Assembly: GCA_017550025.1 (NCBI GenBank)
Contig: JAFYLU010000014.1
Span: forward strand, 1 to 33,399
DNA length: 33,399 bases
Reading direction: 5' to 3'
DNA from: Bacteroidales bacterium
Lineage (GTDB): Bacteria; Bacteroidota; Bacteroidia; Bacteroidales; UBA932
Shown in pieces: positions 17,723-24,317 of this stretch. Each line of letters begins with the position of its first letter. Within the stretch, counting starts at the first letter, position 1. The translations under genes were made by a program, and so were the position numbers. Below the pieces are notes generated by a model. That model saw only the letters and a program-made list of their open reading frames with translations, had not been told where the DNA came from and searched no databases.

Positions 17723-19933
17723 ATGAGAAGAATCACAATTCTTTGCATGGCGCTGGCTATGACAGCGTTTGCATTAAGCAGCTGCGCTTACCAGGATTGG
17801 GTGCCGGAGCCTTCGAAGGGAGGTTCCGACAGCGGAAACGATTCCGGTCTGGTAATCCCTGCAGTAACTGACTTTTCTGTGTATGCTTCGATTGCACAGA
17901 CCAAGTCGGTAGTTTCCGAGGAGGGTGGTCTCGCATGGACGGCTGGTGACCTCATCAATGTATTCCACGGAGTATCAGGTGAGGCGGAACTGGTTTCTGA
18001 CGGAGTGGTTTTCTTTAACCCAAGGTCAGAGAAGCCGAATGAGTTCCTCGGCAAGCTCGGAAAGGAACTGAAGAGGGGATATACCTATGACTGGTACATC
18101 TTCTATCCTTACAACGAAGAGCTTGGTATCGTTGACAACACAAGTGCCGCGATTATCGGTTCGAAGGCTGACAAGGCTCAGATTCAGCAGGGCTATGGCA
18201 ACAGGGCTCATGTTTCAGGAGACTATATGCCTCTCTTCGGTACTGCTACAGGTGTTGAGGAAGGAAAGACTCCGCATGCGGAACTCCACCACCTTTCTTC
18301 AGTCATTGAACTGAACATCGCCAGCTGTATGCCTACCCCTGTCGAGATCACAGAGGTCAAGGTTACTGCCGGTGAGGCAATCGTCGGTCAGTTCGTCTTC
18401 GATTTCATCAAGGGAACAGTGACTCCGGTAGAAGGCTCTTCAAGCAATACCGCTACCCTCACTGTCAAGGAGGCCGCAACTCTTCAGAACGGCGAGTCTG
18501 CCAAGTTCTATCTCATTGTAAAGCCATTCACAGCAAAGGCTGCTGACGGTCTTACAATTTCTGTAAACGGCAGCGAGAAGCAGATCTCTCTCAATGAGGA
18601 TCTCGTGTTTGCTCCAGGAAAGATGACGTCGATCGACTATACTTACTACGATGTTACCCAGATTCAGGACAGCCTCCTCGGCAAGTTCAGAATCAAGACA
18701 ATGTGGGTATACGGAGGTACAGGTGCAGAGTATGGCGGAGCCGGATGGGTTGACATCTACAACAAGCCATGGTGGTTCGACCAGGCTTCCGGACACAGCA
18801 TTACAGCTGAACTTGACAATTATCTCGAGTTCACTCTTACAGACCTCCTCGACGGTGGTAACAAGCTTACAGGTAAGTGTGTCAACTGGGCAGGTGAGGA
18901 CGGCAAGAACTGGAGCTGCTACTTCCACAACTCACAGATCAACGGTGGAGACCCTACTGACGGTAACGCACTCTATCGTCATATTCCGATCGGAGAGAGC
19001 ACGTGGGTACGTGACCTTACCGTAACTCCTAACACTGTTACATTCACTGACGCATGGGGTAATGTGACAGTAGTCGAGGTATTTGAGCCTGTTCATACAT
19101 TCGTGCCAGGATACAATGACAGTAACGCTGCCGGCAACACTCGTACTTTCCCAAGAACTGACGGTGATGACCTTACATTCCACGCCAAGGTAACTGCAGG
19201 AAAGGACAACTGGACTACAATCTACAATGAAATCGACAAGGTTTATGACAGACCTCGCGACTTCTTCGTGGATGTTGACAGAGTTGACGAGATCCCTGCG
19301 GCTGCCAAGACTTATGAGAAGCCATATGAGCCTGCAAGTCCATATCCGGAGACTATAGCAGGTACATACAAGTACAAATCTGATGTCACTTACGGTGGTA
19401 AGGACGGTGCAATTACAGGTAAGGGACTTACTGTTCAGTATGCTACATGGCAGCCAGCTGCAGAGCATGTGAACAAGATGAAGAATGACCTGTATACATT
19501 CACTCCTACAGGTACTGATGCTTATCAGAATGAGGTCGGAACTGTATCATTCGATGACGGTGGCGACGGTACATGGGAATACCAGCTGTACGACAACCAG
19601 AACGGAAACAAGGAGTACAATGGTATCGAGCTTTATGGCTTCATCGCTCATGACGGTTCGACAACATATGTATATGACAGAGCTGCAAGAACCATTACCT
19701 TCACAACAAGAGGTAAGGAATATGTTGTGGATTACCTGATCCCGGGATCACATAAATATCACGGTCTGTCGACTGCAGATGCAACAGCTGTAGTTCCTGA
19801 ATCCGGATTCGGTATGCACTATGACATGGGCTATACCGAAGCTCGAGTAGAAGGATATGGCACAACATCAAACGGTTTTGCACGTCACTATGTATGGGCA
19901 CGCGATTGGGTCCTCTGTCTCGAAAGACAATAA
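17723..19933 (+). CDS. PUL lipoprotein: fimbrillin-like N-terminus plus two lipocalin-like modules
   Basis: A 736-residue lipoprotein (Cys21, L-S-S-C-A-Y-Q-D). Residues about 45-305 resemble fimbrillin-family proteins: L-A-W-T-A-G-D-L-I-N-V-F, F-Y-P-Y-N, L-H-H-L-S-S-V-I-E-L-N-I, and F-A-P-G-K-M-T-S-I-D-Y-T. The rest is two modules, A (about 315-530) and B (about 543-736). Each starts with a L/I-x-G-x-[YF]-[KR] motif and passes through T-V-T-F-T or T-I-T-F-T to a P-(G/V)-x-H-x-[YF] strand. Both are closely matched in the next gene. Trp and Tyr residues are abundant (W-V-Y-G-G-T-G, P-W-W-F-D), as in carbohydrate-binding surfaces. No catalytic motif was found. It is most likely a surface glycan-binding protein. 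It starts 6 bp after the GH2 stop and is 35 bp before its paralogue, so it belongs to the same operon. Confidence 0.75.
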   Translation: MRRITILCMALAMTAFALSSCAYQDWVPEPSKGGSDSGNDSGLVIPAVTDFSVYASIAQTKSVVSEEGGLAWTAGDLINVFHGVSGEAELVSDGVVFFNPRSEKPNEFLGKLGKELKRGYTYDWYIFYPYNEELGIVDNTSAAIIGSKADKAQIQQGYGNRAHVSGDYMPLFGTATGVEEGKTPHAELHHLSSVIELNIASCMPTPVEITEVKVTAGEAIVGQFVFDFIKGTVTPVEGSSSNTATLTVKEAATLQNGESAKFYLIVKPFTAKAADGLTISVNGSEKQISLNEDLVFAPGKMTSIDYTYYDVTQIQDSLLGKFRIKTMWVYGGTGAEYGGAGWVDIYNKPWWFDQASGHSITAELDNYLEFTLTDLLDGGNKLTGKCVNWAGEDGKNWSCYFHNSQINGGDPTDGNALYRHIPIGESTWVRDLTVTPNTVTFTDAWGNVTVVEVFEPVHTFVPGYNDSNAAGNTRTFPRTDGDDLTFHAKVTAGKDNWTTIYNEIDKVYDRPRDFFVDVDRVDEIPAAAKTYEKPYEPASPYPETIAGTYKYKSDVTYGGKDGAITGKGLTVQYATWQPAAEHVNKMKNDLYTFTPTGTDAYQNEVGTVSFDDGGDGTWEYQLYDNQNGNKEYNGIELYGFIAHDGSTTYVYDRAARTITFTTRGKEYVVDYLIPGSHKYHGLSTADATAVVPESGFGMHYDMGYTEARVEGYGTTSNGFARHYVWARDWVLCLERQ
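18662..19933 (+). repeat. Copy 1 of the two-module (A+B) C-terminal half shared between adjacent lipoproteins
   Basis: This segment encodes modules A and B of the lipoprotein at 17723 and is homologous to 21229-22524 in the next gene. Shared blocks include W-V-Y-G-G-T-G, Y-G-G-A-G-W-V-D, T-W-V-R-D, V-T-P-N-T-V-T-F-T-D, D-S-N-A-A, R-T-F-P-R-T, G-G-K-D-G-A-I-T, Y-T-E-A-R-V and F-A-R-H-Y-V-W-A-R. Similarity is also visible in the DNA. Most changes are at third codon positions and in loops, which fits an old tandem gene duplication rather than recent gene conversion. Confidence 0.85.
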
Positions 19934-19968
19934 AATCACTAATACATAAATAACTAAAACATCTTGTA

Positions 19969-22524
19969 ATGAAAAGATTTTTATCAATTTTGAGCCTTGT
20001 TATCTTAGGCTTTGTATCGACAGCATGCTATGACGATACAGACATCAGAGAGGCTATCGACGATCTCGATGGACGAGTTACGACTCTCGAGACTATCTGC
20101 ACAGAGCTGAATTCAAACATTTCAGCCCTTACAACTCTGGTTCAGGCAATGCAGAAGGGTGACTACGTGGTAAGCGTATCACCTCTCATCGAGGATGGTG
20201 AAGATGTCGGATTCCGTATTGTATTCAAGGAGAACGGCGTTGTAGACCTCTATCATGGTAAGAATGGTGCTGACGGTGAGGATGGTAAAGATGGTACTGA
20301 CGGTACTGATGGTAAGGACGGTGCTGACGGTAAGGACGGTGCTGATGGTGCAGACGGTAAGGACGGACACACTCCTGTTCTTGGAACAAAGCAGGATACT
20401 GACGGTGCTTATTACTGGACTATCGACGGAGAGTGGGTTCTTGATGGAGAAGGCAAGAAGATTCCTCTCATCACCAAGGGCGCAACTCCTGAACTTAAGA
20501 TCGAGAACAATACATGGTATGTTACTTATGACGGACAGACTTGGGAGGAAGTAGGAGCAGCTGTAGCAGTAGGTATCAAGAGCATTGATACTGTAGACGG
20601 CAACCTTGTTATTACAATGGCTGACGGAAATGAGATTGCAATTCCTCTCGGAAGCCCTATGAAGGTCGTTCTCGGCGATTTCGATGCAACAGCACTTCAG
20701 TATGGCGCTGACCTTGAGATTCCTTATACTATTGAAGGTGTTGAGGGTGATGTAGTCGTATTCCTTCTTAAGGAAGGTGCTGCATTTGAGGCTGAACTTG
20801 TTGAGGAGTCAGCTCTTGCAGGAAAGGTTGTTGTAAAGCAGCTTGCAGCCGGTGTTGAAGAGGCAAAGGGCAAGGTCGGTATCTTCGCTTCTGCAGAAGA
20901 CGGAACAACAGTTTCTCAGGCTGTAAGATTCGTTTCAGGTGTGTTCTACGAGGCTGAAGGCAACCAGGCAGAGTACGCAGTTGACGGAAAGGGCGGAAAG
21001 GTTGAATTCAAGATTGCAACCAACGGTACATTCGCAGTGGAGACAGGCGCAGACTGGATCTCTTATGTTCAGACAAAGGCTGTCGAGGAGAAGACTCTCG
21101 AGTTCAATGTGGCAGCAAATGAGGGTGAGGCAAGAACTGCAGAGGTGAAGATTACTTCAGGCGAACTCGAACTCGGCTTCACTGTTGCCCAGGCAGCAGC
21201 AGAAGTAGGCGGTGAAGAGGAATTTGTAGAGACTCTCGCTGGCGCATACAAGATCCAGAAGTTCTGGGTATACGGTGGTACTGGCCCTGCATACGGCGGC
21301 GCAGGCTGGGTTGACCTTCACAACAAGACATGGTGGTTCGACGAGGCTACAGGCCATGGTATCAAGGCTGAGCTTGACAACTATATCGAGTTTACTTTCA
21401 CAGAAGTAAATGCAGACAGGACACAGAGTACCGGTACATGTGTGAACTGGGCAGGTAAGGATGGAAAGAACTGGGATACTTGGTTCTACAATAACAAGAA
21501 GTCTGACGGAACAGAGCGTAATCCTGAGGCTCCAAAGGACGGATCGAACTTCTATCGTCAGATTCCTATCGGAACAAGCACATGGGTACGTGACTACACA
21601 GTAACTCCTAACACTGTAACATTCACAGACGCAGAAGGCCGCAAGACTGTTCTCGATCTTCTCGAGCCAGGTTATGAGTTCACTACAGACAAGTATGGTG
21701 ACTCTAACGCTGCCGCTAACAAGCGCACATTCCCAAGAACAGAGGGCGACGACCTTACATTCCATGTGAAGCTTTCAGGTTGGAAGGAGGTATGGCCAGC
21801 AAGATACAGCGAGCTTGACAAGGTATTCGACTGTCCACGCGAGTTCTTCATCGACGTTGACAAGGTTGACGAGGTTCCTGCAGAATCAAAGACTTCTGAA
21901 GGCAAGTGGGTTCCAGAACTTCCGGAGCCAGAAGAACCAGAGGTTGTTGCTACCCTAGCAGGTACTTACAAGTTCAGAGATGGAAAGACTGTCGGTGGAA
22001 AGGACGGTGCTATCACAGCTAAGGGTCTTGTCGAGCAGTACGGTGGATGGGATCCTGTAAAGGCTTCTATCAACTCAATGAAGGATGACAAGTTCACTTT
22101 CACTGCAACAGGTAAAGATGCTGCCGGCAATGAGACAGGTACAGTGACATTCGACAAGGGTACTGACGGCGCTACATGGAACTACAAGCTCCTTGACAAC
22201 ATGAACGATAACAAGGAGTACGACGGTACAGACATGTACTGCATCCTTTCTATCGAGGGAACAACTACATATGTATACGACGCAACTGCAGGTACTGTAA
22301 CCCTCAACGCTGACGGTAGAGAGTATGTTGTGGAATTCCTCGCTCCTGGTACATACAAGTATTCTGGTCTTGATGTGACAGTTCCTTCAGCTGCTGCATT
22401 CGGATTCCACCTTGACCTTGGATACACTGAGGCTCGTGTTGCAGGTTACTCATCTACAGGCAACGGTTTCGCTCGTCACTATGTATGGGCTCGCCACCAT
22501 GTATTCTGCTTTGACAAGGAGTAA
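19969..22524 (+). CDS. PUL lipoprotein: DUF4988-like, collagen-like repeat, BACON, two lipocalin-like modules
   Basis: An 851-residue lipoprotein (Cys20, V-S-T-A-C-Y-D-D-T-D). Residues about 22-70 form a helical/coiled-coil start (I-D-D-L-D-G-R-V-T-T-L-E, N-S-N-I-S-A-L), then a DUF4988-like region with Y-Y-W-T-I-D-G-E-W near 145. This domain is found in PL29-type and other PUL lipoproteins. A collagen-like Gly-X-Y run occupies residues 97-135. A BACON-like domain is at about 330-413 (G-A-D-W-I-S-Y-V). Modules A (421-642) and B (660-851) match the preceding gene. The coiled coil and Gly-X-Y run suggest an extended, possibly trimeric stalk carrying glycan-binding heads (inference). No catalytic residues were recognised. 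It is the last gene of the PUL, followed by a terminator at 22548-22573. Confidence 0.78.
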   Translation: MKRFLSILSLVILGFVSTACYDDTDIREAIDDLDGRVTTLETICTELNSNISALTTLVQAMQKGDYVVSVSPLIEDGEDVGFRIVFKENGVVDLYHGKNGADGEDGKDGTDGTDGKDGADGKDGADGADGKDGHTPVLGTKQDTDGAYYWTIDGEWVLDGEGKKIPLITKGATPELKIENNTWYVTYDGQTWEEVGAAVAVGIKSIDTVDGNLVITMADGNEIAIPLGSPMKVVLGDFDATALQYGADLEIPYTIEGVEGDVVVFLLKEGAAFEAELVEESALAGKVVVKQLAAGVEEAKGKVGIFASAEDGTTVSQAVRFVSGVFYEAEGNQAEYAVDGKGGKVEFKIATNGTFAVETGADWISYVQTKAVEEKTLEFNVAANEGEARTAEVKITSGELELGFTVAQAAAEVGGEEEFVETLAGAYKIQKFWVYGGTGPAYGGAGWVDLHNKTWWFDEATGHGIKAELDNYIEFTFTEVNADRTQSTGTCVNWAGKDGKNWDTWFYNNKKSDGTERNPEAPKDGSNFYRQIPIGTSTWVRDYTVTPNTVTFTDAEGRKTVLDLLEPGYEFTTDKYGDSNAAANKRTFPRTEGDDLTFHVKLSGWKEVWPARYSELDKVFDCPREFFIDVDKVDEVPAESKTSEGKWVPELPEPEEPEVVATLAGTYKFRDGKTVGGKDGAITAKGLVEQYGGWDPVKASINSMKDDKFTFTATGKDAAGNETGTVTFDKGTDGATWNYKLLDNMNDNKEYDGTDMYCILSIEGTTTYVYDATAGTVTLNADGREYVVEFLAPGTYKYSGLDVTVPSAAAFGFHLDLGYTEARVAGYSSTGNGFARHYVWARHHVFCFDKE
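20257..20373 (+). repeat. Collagen-like Gly-X-Asp repeat in the coding sequence
   Basis: Thirteen consecutive Gly-X-Y triplets (residues 97-135 of the lipoprotein at 19969), eleven of them with Asp at Y and Lys, Ala, Thr or Glu at X. At the DNA level this is a degenerate 9-bp repeat of the form GGT-RMN-GAY. Codons vary between GAT/GAC and AAA/AAG, so it is not a perfect slip-prone tract. It ends in G-H-T-P before the Y-Y-W-T block. Confidence 0.9.
21229..22524 (+). repeat. Copy 2 of the shared A+B C-terminal half
   Basis: Homologous to 18662-19933. Module A begins at L-A-G-A-Y-K and module B at L-A-G-T-Y-K. An acidic, proline-rich linker (P-E-L-P-E-P-E-E-P-E) joins A to B here, where copy 1 has a shorter Pro/Tyr-rich linker. 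The final block F-A-R-H-Y-V-W-A-R ends both proteins, followed by a divergent 7-residue tail. Confidence 0.85.
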
Positions 22525-22547
22525 TTTCTTATAGGCAATATTTAAAG

Positions 22548-22573
22548 GCCGCATCAATTGGTGCGGCTTTTTT
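22548..22573 (+). terminator. Rho-independent terminator ending the PUL
   Basis: Stem GCCGCA (22548-22553) pairs with TGCGGC (22562-22567). The near-palindromic interior TCAATTGG can extend the stem. A run of six T follows. It lies 24 bp after the stop of the last PUL gene and just ahead of the promoter of the next gene, so it separates the two transcription units. Confidence 0.85.
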
Positions 22574-22575
22574 GT

Positions 22576-22583
22576 TATCTTTG
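22576..22583 (+). promoter_or_regulatory. Bacteroidota -7 box (TATCTTTG) for the alpha/beta-hydrolase gene
   Basis: TATCTTTG fits TAnnTTTG. It sits 27 bp before the ATG at 22611, giving a leader of roughly 25 nt. A good -33 TTTG at the usual 19-21 nt distance is not present; that position falls inside the terminator hairpin. Confidence 0.55.
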
Positions 22584-22610
22584 TCGGGATTGAAACTAAA
22601 TAACCGATAT

Positions 22611-23408
22611 ATGAAAAGAATTTTATTGCTTGCTTTTGCCATTGTGGTCACAGTGACTGCATCGGCCAGAAACTACAGCTATGATAAAGAAATCCTTTAC
22701 AGGGGCACTCCTGATGAGTACACGGCAAAGATGTGCCGTCTTGATGTGGCTTACGAAGAAGGAACGGAAGGCCGTCCGGTCATAGTCTGGTTCCACGGAG
22801 GCGGACTTACAAGCGGATGGAGACATATTCCGGAGACTCTTCTTCGCGATGGCGCTATCGTAGTAGGAGTGGGCTACCGTTTTGTGACAGAGGTTTCTCT
22901 TGCAGAGACTCTGGATGATGCTGCGGCATCTGTTGATTGGGTGTTGAATAATATAACAAGGTATGGAGGTGACCTTTCGAAGGTGTATCTCGCAGGTCAT
23001 TCTGCAGGTGGATATATCGTCAGCATGCTCGGTCTGAACAAGGCGTACCTTGCAAAATACGATATCGATCCGGACAAGCAGATCAAGGCTCTTGTGCCAT
23101 ACAGCGGTCAGGTTATCACACACTTCGCGCAGAGGCAGAAGCAGGGTATCGCGAACCTCACACCTACAATCGACGAGTTCGCTCCTCTCTTCCATGTACG
23201 TGGAAATGCAGCCCCGATGCTCGTGATTTCCGGTGACCGTGAGATCGAGCTTTTCGGAAGATATGAAGAGAATGCCTATTTTGTGCGTATGCTTCGTCTC
23301 AACGGCCATAAGGATGTGGTATTTCTCGAGGTTGACGGATTCGATCATGGCGACATGTCCGAACCGGCTCATCTTCTCTTGCTGAAATATATCAGGGACA
23401 GGAAATAA
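22611..23408 (+). CDS. Secreted alpha/beta-hydrolase (esterase, BD-FAE/acetylesterase-like)
   Basis: A 265-residue hydrolase. The ATG at 22611 starts a clean signal peptide (V-T-A-S-A-R, about residue 20); the longer frame from a TTG at 22572 would begin inside the terminator T-run and is rejected. The oxyanion motif is H-G-G-G. The nucleophile is Ser131 in G-H-S-A-G-G, and His246 in F-D-H-G-D is the likely catalytic His; the acid is probably the Asp of I-S-G-D. This is the esterase/lipase pattern of the HGGG (hormone-sensitive-lipase/BD-FAE) type. It has no Cys anchor, so it is probably periplasmic. It has its own promoter but directly follows the mannan PUL, so de-acetylation of imported oligosaccharides or removal of feruloyl/acetyl groups is possible; the substrate is unknown. 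Confidence 0.85.
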   Translation: MKRILLLAFAIVVTVTASARNYSYDKEILYRGTPDEYTAKMCRLDVAYEEGTEGRPVIVWFHGGGLTSGWRHIPETLLRDGAIVVGVGYRFVTEVSLAETLDDAAASVDWVLNNITRYGGDLSKVYLAGHSAGGYIVSMLGLNKAYLAKYDIDPDKQIKALVPYSGQVITHFAQRQKQGIANLTPTIDEFAPLFHVRGNAAPMLVISGDREIELFGRYEENAYFVRMLRLNGHKDVVFLEVDGFDHGDMSEPAHLLLLKYIRDRK

Positions 23409-23451
23409 ATTACAAAAGCGTGCTTCCGGACAGGAAGCACGCTTTTGTAAT
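23409..23451. terminator. Bidirectional terminator, 19-bp perfect inverted repeat
   Basis: Arms 23409-23427 and 23433-23451 are exact reverse complements, starting ATTACAAAAGCG and ending CGCTTTTGTAAT, with a 5-nt loop GGACA. The GC-rich top with A-run and T-run flanks works in both directions. It begins right after the hydrolase stop (+) and lies 14 bp past the stop of the convergent peptidase gene (-). Confidence 0.93.
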
Positions 23452-23465
23452 TATTGGAGGACATG

Positions 23466-24137
23466 TCAGTCTCTTCTGGCGCGTCCGATGTAATAAATGA
23501 GTGTGGCGAGTGATCCGAGTGCGGCGATTACGTATGTATATGCCGCCCATTTCAGGGCATCAATGGCCATAGGTGCTGTCCTTGAGTCAGTGATACCAGC
23601 ATTCCCCAGCCATGAGATGGCTCTTGTGCTTGCATTAACCTCTACGGGAAGAGTCACAAAGCTGAAGAGGGTAGTGATGGCGAAAAGGCCGATTCCGATC
23701 CAGATGAGGTTAGGGAATACATTTATAAAGATTACTCCCGCAAGAAGCACCCACTGGACGGTATTTGATGCAAAGTTCACCACAGGGACAAGGGCTGAAC
23801 GCATCCTTACCGGGACATATCCGCATGCATGCTGTACAGCATGACCGCACTCGTGAGCAGCTACGGCAGCTGCAGCCACGCTTCTGCTTGAATATACACC
23901 TTCGCTCAAGGCCACAGTCTTGGTCTGTGGGTTGAAATGGTCTGTAAGCATTCCGCTTGTCGGTACGACCTTTACGTCATAGATTCCATGATCCTGCAGC
24001 ATCTTGCGTGCTACGTCTGCTCCTGTCATGCCGCTTGGCAGTCCTATTTGGGAATACTTGTTGAATCGGCTCTGCAGCATCTGCTGTACGAGGAGGCTGA
24101 GGACCGTGATAGCGATCATTATGATCCAGATGTTCAT
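23466..24137 (-). CDS. Zinc metallopeptidase, YugP family, membrane-bound
   Basis: A 223-residue integral membrane protein. An N-terminal membrane helix (about 3-20) is followed by a soluble segment with the zinc motif H95-E-C-G-H99 (HExxH) preceded by an Ala-rich helix. Two or three more hydrophobic segments follow (about 118-155 and 195-215), with L-P-V-E-V-N-A-S between them, probably carrying the third zinc ligand (the Glu). This layout and length match the YugP/DUF2152-type neutral zinc metallopeptidases found widely in Firmicutes and Bacteroidota. The physiological substrate is not known. It is transcribed divergently from alr and ends against the bidirectional terminator. Confidence 0.9.
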   Translation of the reverse strand: MNIWIIMIAITVLSLLVQQMLQSRFNKYSQIGLPSGMTGADVARKMLQDHGIYDVKVVPTSGMLTDHFNPQTKTVALSEGVYSSRSVAAAAVAAHECGHAVQHACGYVPVRMRSALVPVVNFASNTVQWVLLAGVIFINVFPNLIWIGIGLFAITTLFSFVTLPVEVNASTRAISWLGNAGITDSRTAPMAIDALKWAAYTYVIAALGSLATLIYYIGRARRD

Positions 24138-24251
24138 TTCTTTATAGATTTAATTGTTGATAATCGTGTCATGCTGACATTTTGTCCTGATGATGCAGGA
24201 AATCAGCTATGTCAAAGCCGGGCCATTTATGTGCAAAAATCAAGCCTGTGG

Positions 24252-24259
24252 CAAAAATA
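24252..24259 (-). promoter_or_regulatory. Possible -7 box (TATTTTTG on the - strand) for the metallopeptidase gene
   Basis: The + strand reads CAAAAATA, the complement of TATTTTTG (TAnnTTTG). It would give a leader of about 110 nt. No TTTG is found at the expected -33 distance, so this is tentative. The gap 24138-24317 holds this site and the alr promoter and nothing else recognised. Confidence 0.35.
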
Positions 24260-24262
24260 GCC

Positions 24263-24290
24263 TTTTATGTCAGATTATTTAGTAATTTTG
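24263..24290 (+). promoter_or_regulatory. Promoter for alr (TAATTTTG -7 box)
   Basis: TAATTTTG at 24283-24290 fits TAnnTTTG. A T-rich TTTTATG at 24263 sits in the -33 region but is not an exact TTTG. The predicted transcript start near 24294 leaves a leader of about 24 nt before the alr ATG, close to the arrangement upstream of 22611. Confidence 0.55.
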
Positions 24291-24317
24291 CGTCTGATTT
24301 TAGATTGAACGCGGAAA

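Noticed and set aside
20257-20373. Possible phase-variable or CRISPR-like DNA repeat
   Set aside because: The repeat is in frame, varies at third positions and clearly encodes Gly-X-Asp triplets. There are no spacers and no perfect units prone to slippage.
22572-22610. Upstream TTG start for the alpha/beta-hydrolase
   Set aside because: It falls in the terminator T-run and before the predicted transcript start.
22623-23372. Long open frame (249 codons) on the - strand opposite the alpha/beta-hydrolase gene
   Set aside because: It mirrors the codon bias of a well-supported esterase with intact catalytic motifs. Its product has no recognisable domain and is very rich in Cys, His and Ile runs.
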